Counted from the first letter of the stretch, positions 26,175 through 35,218 are shown. The stretch is 64,000 nucleotides of DNA from Amorphoplanes digitatis (GCF_014205335.1 NZ_JACHNH010000001.1:6256501-6320500); one strand, 5' to 3'. Translations and numbers: made by a program. The notes: a model not told the origin generated them from the sequence alone.

Positions 26175-26834
26175 TCAGCCGACCTTGAGCACCTGGGTGC
26201 CGCCGGCGAACTTGTCGAACCAGTGCTGACGCTGCGGGTCGCTGTTGATGTTGACCACAATCAAGATCACTGCTGCCAGCCCGGCCAACCCGCCCAGGAC
26301 GCTGCCGATGATCGGAACAACGCCGGCGATGCCGAACGCCATGAAGATGTTCCGGCGGGCGGCCTGCTCCAGCGTGGGGTTGCCGACGTGACCCGGCCCG
26401 AACACCCTGAGCTTCATCACCTGCTTACCGATCGTCTGGCCCCGGGTCGACTCGAAGTAGGCGAAATAGCCGAGATACAGGGCTGCGGTCGCCACCGCGG
26501 AGATGAACCCGGTGAGCAGCCAGGAATCCGACACGAACGCGAGCACGATGTTGAGGACCACGCCCACGACGCCGACGATGACACCGTCGATGAACCTCGC
26601 CACGAACCGGTCGATCAAGTTGCCCGGCTGGCCAACTGCGTTCACGGGCATTCCCCCGGCGCCACCCATCGGCGGCGTGTAGGGCGGCGGCGTGTAACCG
26701 GGCGCCGATGGCGGGGCACCGTAGGCAGGCGGCGGGGGCGGCGCACCGTAGGCAGGCGGCGGCGGAGTTGCGGGAGGTCCATAGGGAGCCGGCTCATCGC
26801 CGCGCGACCCCGGGAAGGGCTCGGGACTGACCAT
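26175..26834 (-). CDS. RDD-family membrane protein with proline-rich N-terminus
   Basis: A 219-residue protein from ATG 26834 (GGA ten bases upstream). Residues 1-65 form a Pro/Tyr/Gly-rich cytosolic segment with repeats of PPPAYGAPP. The RDD domain follows: LIDRFVARFIDGVIVG holds the arginine-aspartate signature, then three hydrophobic helices and the TIGKQVMKLRVFG motif. Members are small membrane proteins of unclear function, some linked to transport or secretion. The proline-rich head is typical of actinobacterial versions. A decayed lipoprotein lies directly upstream on the same strand. Confidence 0.88.
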   Translation of the reverse strand: MVSPEPFPGSRGDEPAPYGPPATPPPPAYGAPPPPPAYGAPPSAPGYTPPPYTPPMGGAGGMPVNAVGQPGNLIDRFVARFIDGVIVGVVGVVLNIVLAFVSDSWLLTGFISAVATAALYLGYFAYFESTRGQTIGKQVMKLRVFGPGHVGNPTLEQAARRNIFMAFGIAGVVPIIGSVLGGLAGLAAVILIVVNINSDPQRQHWFDKFAGGTQVLKVG

Positions 26835-26929
26835 ATTGTGTTCCAATTCTGGTAGGTACGATGCGGTTGGGGTGAACGTCCCCGGTTGGGAATACGCCTT
26901 CGAGAAGCTGAAGAGGTTTAGACACCTTC

Positions 26930-27394
26930 CTACATGCGGCTTTGAATTCCAATGCCGTACTCCAGATTCCAGCAGGAAATCCGAGGCCGAGCCCGGACAG
27001 AGCATGTCGTCAGAGCCGAGCGATCACGCCGTTGGAGACGTCCGACATGCGGGGCGATGTCCTGGGGCGGCGCGTCTTTCCCGGGCCTGCCGTCATCCTG
27101 GACCGTCATGTACACATGGAACGGGGCGCTGTTCGGCTTGAAAGTGCAAGTCGACCCACTGTTCAGCATCGACAGTTCTGGTTCGTAGCCGTCTTTGCCG
27201 AACACGACTCTCCCCCTCTACCTCCGGCAGGTCGGCGGCGATCAGGAACTCGCATGCATCAGTGATTTCAGCCCCGCGCCGGATTCCGTCCCGGCGTCGT
27301 TCCCCGATCCGCAGCCGCCCAGAACCAGCGTCGCCGTCAAGAAGGCGCCGAAAGCGCTGCTCTTGCCGTACTCACAGCCATCCCCGATCGGCAC
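26930..27394 (-). pseudogene. Frameshifted DUF3558-like lipoprotein remnant
   Basis: Three minus-strand frames each hold a piece of one protein. The N-terminal piece has a signal peptide and lipobox (LVLGGCGSG); after a shift comes ACEFLIAADLPEVEGE, typical of the start of DUF3558-like domains; after another shift comes LNSGSTCTFKPNSAPFHVYM and a cysteine-bearing C-terminal part. No single frame covers the gene and stops interrupt each, so it is not functional as read. Two sequencing errors could give the same picture. An intact member of the family would be a surface lipoprotein of about 170-180 residues. Upstream bases to 27553 contain no gene. Confidence 0.45.
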
Positions 27395-27553
27395 ACGCTC
27401 AACCTCGCGGAGTGATGTATCCGCGGACACCGGCGGTCCGGCGCCGACGGCCAACCTAGCGTCATCGGCCTGCCATTTGGATCTAGCAAACGACATACTG
27501 ACCGCTAGTGCTTAGCTGATCGCCTTCCGTAGTCATCGCATACCGGGAGTTGG

Positions 27554-28585
27554 CTAGACGTCTGAGGAAGGCGCGAGGGCGGCGTCGGCTCGGCGCGCGG
27601 AGGTGTCACCGGGTTCTATCCAGCCGCGCTGAGCGGCGATGACGCCGGCCTGGAACCGGCTGCGTGCGTCGAGTCGATCCATCAATTCGGCTGACTTGCG
27701 CTTGATGGTGCGCAGGGAGAGGCCCATCTTGCGGGCGATCATCTCGTCGGTGCTGCCGCAGGCGAGGAGTCGGGACAGTTCGCGTAGCTGAGGGTCGAGG
27801 TCGGCGTCGTCGCACGCGGGTGCCTGGCCGAGGGGTGTCGCCGTGGACCAGATCTGGGCGAACAATCCGTAGACGGCGGCGACGATGCCCGGCGCGTGCA
27901 CCTCCTGGGCGCCCTTGCTGCTGTCGGTCGGGTCGATGGGCAGCAGCGCGGTGCGCCGGTCGAAGATGACGAGCAGCATCGGCAGGGTGGGCGCGGTGCG
28001 GAGTTCGGCGCCCATTGCGGTCATCCAGACGGCGTACTCGTGCAGCAACGGGTTGTGCCGGTGACTGTCCTGGTAGACGGCGCGGATGGCCACGCCGCGT
28101 TCGAGCATCCGCTGGTTGAGTGGCTGGCTGGCGCTCTTGCCCTCAGGGGATTGCGCGGCGTGCGGGTTGAGCGACACGCATTCCACCGTGGTGCGCGCGG
28201 CCAGGTCCTCGAGACGGCCGCGGACCGCATCCACGCCGGCCCATTTGGTGATCTGCTCGCGGTCGCGGGTCTCCTCATGCGCGGCGGCAAGGGACATCAC
28301 TACGGTGCGGGTGGCTTCGAGCTGGCGTTGCTTCTCCTCTACCTCCGCCTCCGCGCGAGCGATCAGCGAGGCGAGGCCGACAGTGGGTCCGATGGTGCGT
28401 GGTCTGGCGCCGTCGTTGCCGTGGACGACCAGAGACAGGTCGATGAGTTCGTCGAGCGTGGCTCGGACCGCATCCTCGGGCATGTCTATGTGGGCAGCGA
28501 GCTGCGGTAGGTCCAGGTGCGGTGCGCTGAGCATGCCGAGATAGACGAGCTCCGCATCCGCGGAAAGACCGATGGCACTCAACAT
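27554..28585 (-). CDS. TrmB-like/LuxR-type helix-turn-helix transcriptional regulator
   Basis: A 343-residue regulator; ATG 28585 is preceded by GGAGGGG. The N-terminus (about residues 5-75) has a winged-helix TrmB-like reader: LSADAELVYLGMLSAPHLDLPQLA then a predicted recognition helix. The middle (about 80-260) is a TrmB-like effector region with phospholipase-D-like helices. The C-terminal HTH (about 285-335) is LuxR-type: LRELSRLLACGSTDEMIARKMGLSLRTIKRKSAELM. Such dual-HTH proteins are common in streptomycete-like genomes, often as controllers of neighbouring small genes. It is divergent from the peptide gene at 28844, 258 bases away, so both promoters lie in that gap. Confidence 0.88.
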   Translation of the reverse strand: MLSAIGLSADAELVYLGMLSAPHLDLPQLAAHIDMPEDAVRATLDELIDLSLVVHGNDGARPRTIGPTVGLASLIARAEAEVEEKQRQLEATRTVVMSLAAAHEETRDREQITKWAGVDAVRGRLEDLAARTTVECVSLNPHAAQSPEGKSASQPLNQRMLERGVAIRAVYQDSHRHNPLLHEYAVWMTAMGAELRTAPTLPMLLVIFDRRTALLPIDPTDSSKGAQEVHAPGIVAAVYGLFAQIWSTATPLGQAPACDDADLDPQLRELSRLLACGSTDEMIARKMGLSLRTIKRKSAELMDRLDARSRFQAGVIAAQRGWIEPGDTSARRADAALAPSSDV

Positions 28586-28843
28586 GGCTTTGCCCCTCCC
28601 CCGAGTTACGGCGCAGCGCAACAAGTATGTGGATCAAGACACGCGCGAGCAAGTCCCGAGCCGTGATGTGTCCCGAAGGTGCCACGGCACCTTGGTGCCC
28701 GGTCCGATCCATCGACTTCTCTCCGACGGTGCCGCATTGTTGTTTTCAGCAAGGAACGCGACACGGAAAACGAACGGTTCCCGTAGCTGTTCGAGAATTG
28801 TCTCGCATCAATCAATGAATGCGTACAGCAGGAGGAGTCTGTC

Positions 28844-29005
28844 ATGAGTAAGGCGATCACCAAGACGGTTTCGGTGGCGGGTCTGACCTTGGCCTCGACG
28901 ATGCTCACCTTGATCGCGTTGTCCTCGGCGGCGGGTGCCGTGCAGCGGCCCGGCGGTCCCGATCCGGCCGTGACCGTGCTCGCAGGCGGGGCGGAGTGGG
29001 GATGA
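28844..29005 (+). CDS. Small secreted peptide (53 residues)
   Basis: A short gene with an excellent ribosome-binding site (GGAGGAG, 7 bases before the ATG). The product has a basic N-terminus (MSKAITK), a hydrophobic core and a signal-peptidase-like site (SSAAGAVQ), leaving a mature tail of about 20 residues (QRPGGPDPAVTVLAGGAEWG). Its stop overlaps the start of the next gene by four bases (ATGA), so the two are translationally coupled. The form fits exported signalling or modifying peptides, but no cysteine or modification motif is seen. It is divergent from the TrmB/LuxR regulator, which may control it. Confidence 0.75.
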   Translation: MSKAITKTVSVAGLTLASTMLTLIALSSAAGAVQRPGGPDPAVTVLAGGAEWG

Positions 29006-29355
29006 GCGATGCCGGCACTGGATGGATTCTGCTCTGCGGGTTCCGGGTCCACGGTCCGATCCGGTGGCGTGGCGAGGCAGCGAAGCGGGCCATGGCCAGT
29101 GAGTTCGCGGCCCGGCTATGGGAACAGTCCACCGAAGAGGACCGGGTGCAGCACATCCGCGTCCGGCCGCCCGATCCGCCCCTGACCGGGCCACCGGACC
29201 CTGGCAGTGATCTTCATGAATGTTGGCTGGACGTCGGAATCCTGCTGATGGCCGACAGCGGCGACAAGGCCCGGGCCGTGGGTGCCCGACTCTGCAATGG
29301 GGCCCTGGCCTCCAACCCGGACACCGTCGGCTGGGCCTTGCAGCCACTGTTCTAG
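29002..29355 (+). CDS. Small hypothetical protein coupled to the peptide gene
   Basis: A 117-residue cytosolic protein (no signal or membrane segment), starting at ATG 29002, four bases inside the end of the peptide gene. It opens MSDAGTGWILLCGFRVHGPIRW and includes EFAARLWEQSTEEDRVQHIRV and LDVGILLMADSGDKARAVGA. No family is recognised. Because it is translated with the peptide it could be its maturation or immunity partner; that is inference from coupling alone. The next gene lies 119 bases downstream. Confidence 0.7.
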   Translation: MSDAGTGWILLCGFRVHGPIRWRGEAAKRAMASEFAARLWEQSTEEDRVQHIRVRPPDPPLTGPPDPGSDLHECWLDVGILLMADSGDKARAVGARLCNGALASNPDTVGWALQPLF

Positions 29356-29474
29356 CCCTATTCGTCTCCCGCACAGGAAAAGGCGATCCCCTTCGAGTCG
29401 GGGATCACTCCACCGCGCCATTGAAACGACCGGTCCGCAGCTCTTCAAAGTCAGCCCCTCGAAAGGAACCCACA

Positions 29475-30887
29475 ATGTTGCGACACTCCGCTACCCAGTC
29501 TCCCGCACGGCGACGGCTCGGGCGCAAGGTACTGGCCGCCACCATGGTCGCGGTCGGCAGCCTCAGCATGATCGCCAGCCCCGCCGCCGCGGCCCCCAGC
29601 CGCCAGAAGATCGTCGACGCGGTCAAGAGCCAGCTCGGCGGCACCGCCTGCAACCCCGGCTACTTCAACAGCTGCGGCATTGCCTGGTGCGCCGAGTTCG
29701 CCCGCTGGGGCTGGTCCGAGGGCGGCGTGGCCGACCTGCAAGGCCTGGACTCCTGGGCCCAGTCGTTCAAGACCTATGGGCAGGGCCGCAGCCTCTACCA
29801 CTCCCGCACCAGCGACTACAACCCTCAGCCCGGTGATGCCATCGTCTTCGACTGGAACCATGACTCCAACGACAGCCACCCCATCGATCACGTCGCCATC
29901 GTCACCAGCGCTACCGCTTCCCAGGTCAGAACGATCGGCGGTAACCAGACCTCCCAGAGCAAGGTGAGCCGCTCCAGCTACTCCCGCACCAACACGGACA
30001 TCATCGGCTACGTCACCCCCGCCGGTCTTGGCGGCGGATCTGAGCCCGAACAGCCGGCCGATGAGCCGATGATCCGCCACAGCGTCACCGGTGACTCCTT
30101 CGCTGACCTGGTCGCCCGCACCACCGACGGCACTCTCCTGCTCTACGCCAACAACTTCATCCGCGACGACGGCGTGCCCTACAGCGCCAACCGCCAGATC
30201 GGTAGCGGCTGGAACAACTTCGACCAGATCGTGAACGCCGACGTCACCGGCGACGGCTACACCGACCTGGTCGCCCGCAAGCCCGACGGCACGCTGTGGC
30301 TCTACTCGAACAACATCGAGCGCGACAACGGCGTCCCGTACTCCAGCGCCAGCTCCCGGCAGATCGGCAGCGGCTGGAACAACTTCGACACCATCATCGG
30401 TGCCGACGTCACCGGCGACGGCTTCACGGATCTCGTCGCCCGCAAGCCCGACGGCACCCTGTGGCTGTACGCCAACAACATCGTCCGCGACAACGGCGTC
30501 CCCTACAGCGCCGGCCGCCAGATCGGCAGTGGCTGGGGTGGCTTCACCGCCGTCATCGGCGCCGACGTCACCGGCGACGGCTTCACGGATCTGGTCACCC
30601 GCAAGGCCGACGGCACCCTGTGGCTGTACTCGAACAACATCGTCCGCGACAACGGCGTCCCGTACAGCAGCGCCAGCCTCCGGCAGATCGGTAGCGGCTG
30701 GAACACCCTCGATGTGACCGCCGCCGACGTCACCGGCGACGGCTACACCGACCTGGTCGCCCGCAAGCCCGACGGCACGCTGTGGCTCTACTCGAACAAC
30801 ATCGAGCGCGACAACGGCGTCCCGTACTCCAGCGCCAGCTCCCGGCAGATCGGCAACGGCTGGAACAACTTCAACTCCATCATCTGA
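29475..30887 (+). CDS. Secreted CHAP-domain amidase/peptidase with five FG-GAP-type repeats
   Basis: A 470-residue exported protein (AAAGGA ribosome-binding site). The signal peptide ends about residue 40 (SPAAAAPS). The CHAP domain (about 43-190) carries the catalytic Cys in CGIAWCAEF (C72) and the His in HPIDHVAIV (H139), the pair used by peptidoglycan-cleaving cysteine amidases. Residues 195-470 are five tandem FG-GAP/VCBS-like blades of about 54 residues with a calcium-type loop (ADVTGDGYTDLV). The propeller probably binds the wall or the substrate. It lies just downstream of the peptide pair and ends at a terminator, so it may belong to the same regulated locus. Confidence 0.9.
   Translation: MLRHSATQSPARRRLGRKVLAATMVAVGSLSMIASPAAAAPSRQKIVDAVKSQLGGTACNPGYFNSCGIAWCAEFARWGWSEGGVADLQGLDSWAQSFKTYGQGRSLYHSRTSDYNPQPGDAIVFDWNHDSNDSHPIDHVAIVTSATASQVRTIGGNQTSQSKVSRSSYSRTNTDIIGYVTPAGLGGGSEPEQPADEPMIRHSVTGDSFADLVARTTDGTLLLYANNFIRDDGVPYSANRQIGSGWNNFDQIVNADVTGDGYTDLVARKPDGTLWLYSNNIERDNGVPYSSASSRQIGSGWNNFDTIIGADVTGDGFTDLVARKPDGTLWLYANNIVRDNGVPYSAGRQIGSGWGGFTAVIGADVTGDGFTDLVTRKADGTLWLYSNNIVRDNGVPYSSASLRQIGSGWNTLDVTAADVTGDGYTDLVARKPDGTLWLYSNNIERDNGVPYSSASSRQIGNGWNNFNSII
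30083..30885 (+). repeat. Tandem 159-165-base repeats encoding FG-GAP blades
   Basis: Repeats start near 30083, 30240, 30405, 30564 and 30726. The last four are almost identical in DNA as well as protein (core GTCACCGGCGACGG), so the array has expanded or been homogenised recently. Unit length differs in whole codons, which keeps the reading frame. Confidence 0.9.
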
Positions 30888-30900
30888 CAACGCCCGTACG

Positions 30901-30933
30901 GTTGCCGGGGTCCTCGTCGAGGATCCCGGCAAC
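30901..30933 (+). terminator. Terminator of the CHAP/FG-GAP gene
   Basis: A stem GTTGCCGGG / CCCGGCAAC, continued by TCCT/AGGA, with a 5-base loop, 13 bases after the stop codon. No T-run. Confidence 0.65.
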
Positions 30934-31142
30934 TGCCGTCCGGACGGTGCCGCACGTGCGGTGGATCTTCGCTCCGCCGACTCGCCGGAGCCGGCACCGC
31001 CGGCATTGCCCGGGCACACAACGGGAGAAACACACGAGACCTGCGAGGCGCTCCGGCAGCCGGGCCGCGTCCCTGATTCCGCCGATGGCCTTTCGGAGTG
31101 CACAATCGGTCGGCGTTGACAACGGACGACGGGGGCCCGGGC

Positions 31143-34100
31143 ATGAGCTTCGACGGCTTCATCTCGTACAGCCACGCAGCGGACGGCAAGCTGGCGCCGG
31201 CGATCCAGCGTGGACTGCACCGGCTCGCGAAGCCCTGGCACAGCCGCCAGGCATTGTGGATTTTCCGCGACCGGACCGGCCTGTCGGTGACGCCTGGGCT
31301 GTGGTCGTCGATCCAGAAGGCGCTGGACGGCTCCGAGTGGTTCGTGCTGCTTGCCTCGCCGGCGGCGGCCCGGTCGCCGTGGGTGAATCGGGAGATCGAG
31401 TACTGGATCGCGACGAAGCCGGCCGGCCGGATCCTGCCCGTGGTGACCGACGGCGAGTGGCGGTGGGACGCGGAGCGCGGCGACCTGTCCGCGGACTCGA
31501 CGGCCGTGCCGGACGCGCTGCGTGGCGTCTTCGCCGAGGAGCCGCTCTTCCTCGACCTGCGCTGGGTGCACGACGACCGGAAGCTGAATTTGCGCGACTC
31601 CCGCTTCCGGGACGCGATCGCAGAGCTGGCCGCACCCATCCACGGGGTCGGCAAGGACGAGCTGGAGAGCGAGGATCTCCGGCAGCACCGACAGGGCCGC
31701 CGGCTGCGCCGGGTGGCAGTGGCGATCGTCGCCCTGCTGACCGCGGTGGCGTCCGGGACCGCCGTGCTAGCGGACCACAACGCCGACCGGGCCACGGCCG
31801 CGGCGGTGGAGGCTCAGCGCCAGCAGCAGGACGCCTCACACCAGCGCGGCGAGGCTGAGCGGTACGCCGAGGAGGCCCGCCGCCAGGAGCAGAACGCCCG
31901 GGCGCAGGAGGAGAACGCGCACACACAGGAGGCACGGGCACGCGCAGCCACTACCGAGCGCAAGCAGCAGGAGGAACGCGCCCGGGAACAGCAGGCCGCG
32001 GCGCAGCGGGCGGCGGCCGAAGCGGAACGGCAGGAGACAGCCGCACGCCGCCAGCAGACGCTGGCGAAACGCGCCCAGGCGCTGGCGCGACAGCAGGAGG
32101 CGGTGGCCCGGGAACAACGCGAACTGGCGCGGCAGTCGTCGCGGGAGGCGACAAGCCAGCGGATCATCGCGGAGCAGCAGCAACGTCTCGCCGAGGAGGC
32201 CGCCGCGGAGACCGAACGGCAGCGTCGCAACGCCCAGCAACAGCAGCGGATGGCCGAGGAGGCCGCGGCTGAGGCCCGCCGGCAGAAGGCCATCGCCGAG
32301 CAGAACGAGCGGAAGGCAGAGGAGGCCGCCGAGGAGGCGCGCCGGCAGGAGGCCAACGCCGAGGAGCAGAAGAAGATCACCACCGGACGACGCCTTATGA
32401 ATCAGGCGAAAGCGACGATCGACAACGACCCGGTGACGGCGTTGCGGCTGGGAATCGCCGCACAGCGGATCCAGCCGGGCACCGAGGCCCGCACGGAGCT
32501 GGCGGGAGTCGTCGCCTCCACCCGCCGGGCCGGCACGATGAACGGCACCTGGTACGCCGCGCACGGGCCCGGCGACGTCATTGCCGTCGTCGAGTCCGAT
32601 TTCACGGCCGCATTGTGGAGCGTGTCCGACCGGGCGAACCCGGTCCGGCTCGCCCCGCTCGACGGCTTCCTCTTCACCGCCCAGCCCGTCTTCAGCCGGG
32701 ACGGCCGGATGCTCGTAATCTCCGGCGGCTACGAGCTCGCGCCGCATCTCTTCGACGTGTCCGATCCGGCGCATCCGGTGCTGGTCGGCACCGTGCCCGA
32801 GTCGATGGGCAAATGGACCACCTTCAGCCCGGACGGGCAGATGCTCGGCGTCGTCGACTTCGACGGCGTGTGGTCCCTGTGGGACGTGGCCGACCCCGCC
32901 CGTCCCGCCCTGCTCACCCGGCAGACCAAGGGATATCCGGCGCCTCTGGGCTTCGGCCCGGACAGCCGTAGCGTGGTGACCGCCGGCGCGCCCGGAACCG
33001 TCTGGGACATCACCGACCGCACCCGTCCCACGGAGGTGGGCACGCTGCCCGGCAGTTGGGCGCGGGTCGCCGTCCACCCGCTCCGAGCCCTGCTGGCCAC
33101 CAACGACCAGGAGGGGAATCTGGCGTTCTGGCACCTGGACGACCCGGCGAAGCCGCAGCGGGACAACACGGCGCCGGCCCGGTCCAACGCCGTGGCGTTC
33201 AGCCCGGACGGCCGCACGATGGCCGGCAGCGACGACAACGGGACCGTACGGCTCTGGGACCTGACCGACGCGCCGGTACCCATGCTCGAACTCAACGACC
33301 ACGGCGGTTCTCAGAGATCGATGTCGTTCAGCTCGGACGGCCGGACGCTGGCCACGGTCGGCGACCTCCGCACGCTGAGCCTGTGGAACGCGGTGGCGCA
33401 CGGTGAGCCGACGGCGATCGGCCAGGCGAACGGTACCGCCGGACGGACGGTGACGGCGGCCCTCACCCCGGACGGGCGGCGGCTGACCACCGTGCACGCC
33501 GACGGGATGGCGACGGTGTGGGACGTCTCGGACCGGGCCCGCCCGGTCGCGCGCGCTACCGTGCGCGTCCGCGACGGGGGCATCGGCATGGCGGCCGTCA
33601 GCCCGTCCGGCGGCCTGATCGCCGCGGGCGGGTTGACGGACGGCGCGCGGGTGACGCTCACCGACGTCAGCGACCCGAGCGCGCCGAAAGCAGTCGGCGG
33701 GGTGCCCGGCGGGGAACCGGACGGGCGGATGACGTTCAGCCCGGACGGGCGCACGCTCGCACTCGACATCGGGGCGTACACCGTCATGCTCTGGGACGTC
33801 ACCGAGCCGTCCCGGCCTGACCCGATATCCCACCTGGACGGCGAGGACTGGGTCGAGGCCATCACCTACAGCCCGGACGGAAGCACAGTCGCGGTGGGCG
33901 AAGGGCGGTCGGTCGGTCTCTGGGACGTGACCGACCGGACGAAGCCGGTGCGGCGCATGACCCTCAAGGGACACTCCGACGCCGTACTCGCCGCGGCGTT
34001 CAGCCCGGACGGGCGCACGCTGGCGACGGGCAGCGCCGACCGGACGGCGGCGGTCTGGAACCTCACCGGCCGAGCCCGCCGGCAGGCGATCCTGACCGGC

Positions 34101-34466
34101 ACCAAAGCCGCGGTGTGGTCGGTGGCGTTCGGGCCGGACGGCCGGACGCTGATCACCGGGTCCAAGGACGGCTCGGTGGTGTTCTGGGACGTGGGAGAGC
34201 TGTCCGGGCCGGTCCGGATGACGTCGATGCGGCGCGCCTCGCTGGGGTCGAAGTCGTTGCTGCCGCATCCGGACGGGCGGACACTGACGGCCAGCGGTGG
34301 GGAACCTGGGGGCAGGCGCGCCGTGCTGTGGGACTACTCGTCGTTGATCGCGCTGCGGGACGAGCCCGCGGCGGTCGCCTGCGGGGCTGCGGGCGGCGGT
34401 TTCATGGCGGACGAATGGGTCGCCTACATCCCGGAGGTGGCATACCAGCCGACCTGCCCGGGGTAG
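31143..34466 (+). CDS. TIR domain / transmembrane / coiled-coil / WD40 protein
   Basis: A 1107-residue protein from ATG 31143. The TIR domain (about residues 1-130) opens SFDGFISYSHAADG and has the SPWVNREIEYW segment with candidate catalytic E84, as in NAD-cleaving bacterial TIRs. A single hydrophobic helix (about 190-210) follows, then about 200 residues of Gln/Glu/Arg/Ala heptad-rich coiled coil (215-425) and a WD40-like beta-propeller (about 450-1100) with many FSPDGR and LWDVTD repeats. There is no NTPase (STAND) module between, unlike typical TIR-STAND-WD40 sensors. It could be a membrane-tethered NADase effector triggered by ligand binding to the propeller. Role in phage defence or stress is inference; no known defence partner gene is adjacent. 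Confidence 0.9.
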   Translation: MSFDGFISYSHAADGKLAPAIQRGLHRLAKPWHSRQALWIFRDRTGLSVTPGLWSSIQKALDGSEWFVLLASPAAARSPWVNREIEYWIATKPAGRILPVVTDGEWRWDAERGDLSADSTAVPDALRGVFAEEPLFLDLRWVHDDRKLNLRDSRFRDAIAELAAPIHGVGKDELESEDLRQHRQGRRLRRVAVAIVALLTAVASGTAVLADHNADRATAAAVEAQRQQQDASHQRGEAERYAEEARRQEQNARAQEENAHTQEARARAATTERKQQEERAREQQAAAQRAAAEAERQETAARRQQTLAKRAQALARQQEAVAREQRELARQSSREATSQRIIAEQQQRLAEEAAAETERQRRNAQQQQRMAEEAAAEARRQKAIAEQNERKAEEAAEEARRQEANAEEQKKITTGRRLMNQAKATIDNDPVTALRLGIAAQRIQPGTEARTELAGVVASTRRAGTMNGTWYAAHGPGDVIAVVESDFTAALWSVSDRANPVRLAPLDGFLFTAQPVFSRDGRMLVISGGYELAPHLFDVSDPAHPVLVGTVPESMGKWTTFSPDGQMLGVVDFDGVWSLWDVADPARPALLTRQTKGYPAPLGFGPDSRSVVTAGAPGTVWDITDRTRPTEVGTLPGSWARVAVHPLRALLATNDQEGNLAFWHLDDPAKPQRDNTAPARSNAVAFSPDGRTMAGSDDNGTVRLWDLTDAPVPMLELNDHGGSQRSMSFSSDGRTLATVGDLRTLSLWNAVAHGEPTAIGQANGTAGRTVTAALTPDGRRLTTVHADGMATVWDVSDRARPVARATVRVRDGGIGMAAVSPSGGLIAAGGLTDGARVTLTDVSDPSAPKAVGGVPGGEPDGRMTFSPDGRTLALDIGAYTVMLWDVTEPSRPDPISHLDGEDWVEAITYSPDGSTVAVGEGRSVGLWDVTDRTKPVRRMTLKGHSDAVLAAAFSPDGRTLATGSADRTAAVWNLTGRARRQAILTGTKAAVWSVAFGPDGRTLITGSKDGSVVFWDVGELSGPVRMTSMRRASLGSKSLLPHPDGRTLTASGGEPGGRRAVLWDYSSLIALRDEPAAVACGAAGGGFMADEWVAYIPEVAYQPTCPG

Positions 34467-34469
34467 CTC

Positions 34470-34491
34470 GGCCGGACCCGGCAGTCCGGCC
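34470..34491 (+). terminator. Short hairpin after the TIR-WD40 gene
   Basis: A 7-base stem (GGCCGGA / TCCGGCC) with an 8-base loop, three bases past the stop codon. It is a plausible but weak terminator. Confidence 0.4.
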
Positions 34492-34590
34492 TCCGCGGCG
34501 AACGCAGGAAGGCACAACCGAACTGGAAGGCCGCCAGCTGTGATGTCCGGCGGATGGCCGATCGGTCGCGCCAGATCTAGCATGATCTCC

Positions 34591-35088
34591 ATGAGCGACG
34601 TCAACGCTGGTGAGCTACCCGAGCCGGCGTTCGTACTGCCGACCATCCCGGCCTCTGCCGGAGCTCTGGTACGTGGCCGCAAGGGCCGATTGCTCATCCT
34701 GAAGCCGACGTACAAGGGCGGCTGGACGATCCCGGGCGGGATTGTCGAGATCGGCGAGTCACCCTGGGATGCGTGTCGCCGCGAAACCAAGGAGGAGTGC
34801 GGCCTCGACATCACCACGGGGCGGCTTGTGTGCGTGGACTTCCTGCGCCCTCGGCCTGGCCGTCCGGGTGGTATGCGCTTCCTTTTCGACTGCGGCGTGT
34901 ACGACGACACCGTCCTGGACACGGTGGTCATCCAGCCGGTCGAGATCACCGAAAGCCGGATCCTGCCGATCGACACGGCGCTGCCTCTGCTCAGCGGACC
35001 GGTCCGACGCCGGGTACGCGCCGCCTGGAAGACGAAACGGGTGCGCTATCTCGAGGACGGCCGCCCTGTGCCGGGGATCAGCCCTTAG
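34591..35088 (+). CDS. Nudix hydrolase
   Basis: About 165 residues. The Nudix box is complete: GGIVEIGES, then WDACRRETKEECGL, fitting Gx5Ex7REUxEExGU. Upstream lies GGWTIPGGIVEIG, and downstream a beta-rich half. It should hydrolyse a nucleoside diphosphate linked to another moiety; the specific substrate cannot be read. The start is uncertain: ATGs at 34543, 34582 and 34591 and a GTG at 34540 are in frame and none has a strong ribosome-binding site; 34591 gives the usual N-terminus. It follows the TIR gene by 124 bases. A link is possible, since Nudix proteins are known to act on nucleotides made or used by TIRs, but here it rests on location only. Confidence 0.85.
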   Translation: MSDVNAGELPEPAFVLPTIPASAGALVRGRKGRLLILKPTYKGGWTIPGGIVEIGESPWDACRRETKEECGLDITTGRLVCVDFLRPRPGRPGGMRFLFDCGVYDDTVLDTVVIQPVEITESRILPIDTALPLLSGPVRRRVRAAWKTKRVRYLEDGRPVPGISP

Positions 35089-35218
35089 CGGTCGGGAACC
35101 GGCGACCGCAATCGAGGAGGAGCGGACGGCACCGGGCTACCAAGATCTCCTCCCTTGGCGGCGTGGAAGGCGTCGTACAGCTGCACCGGGACGTCGACGC
35201 TGAAAGGTGGGCTCCTTG

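Noticed and set aside
30083..30885. CRISPR array or satellite
   Set aside because: Unit lengths are multiples of three and the repeats read as FG-GAP blades in frame.
31836..34976. A 1046-codon minus-strand open frame opposite the TIR-WD40 gene
   Set aside because: Composition is an antisense shadow of the WD40 region: no signal, motif or ribosome-binding site, and the plus frame is clearly coding.
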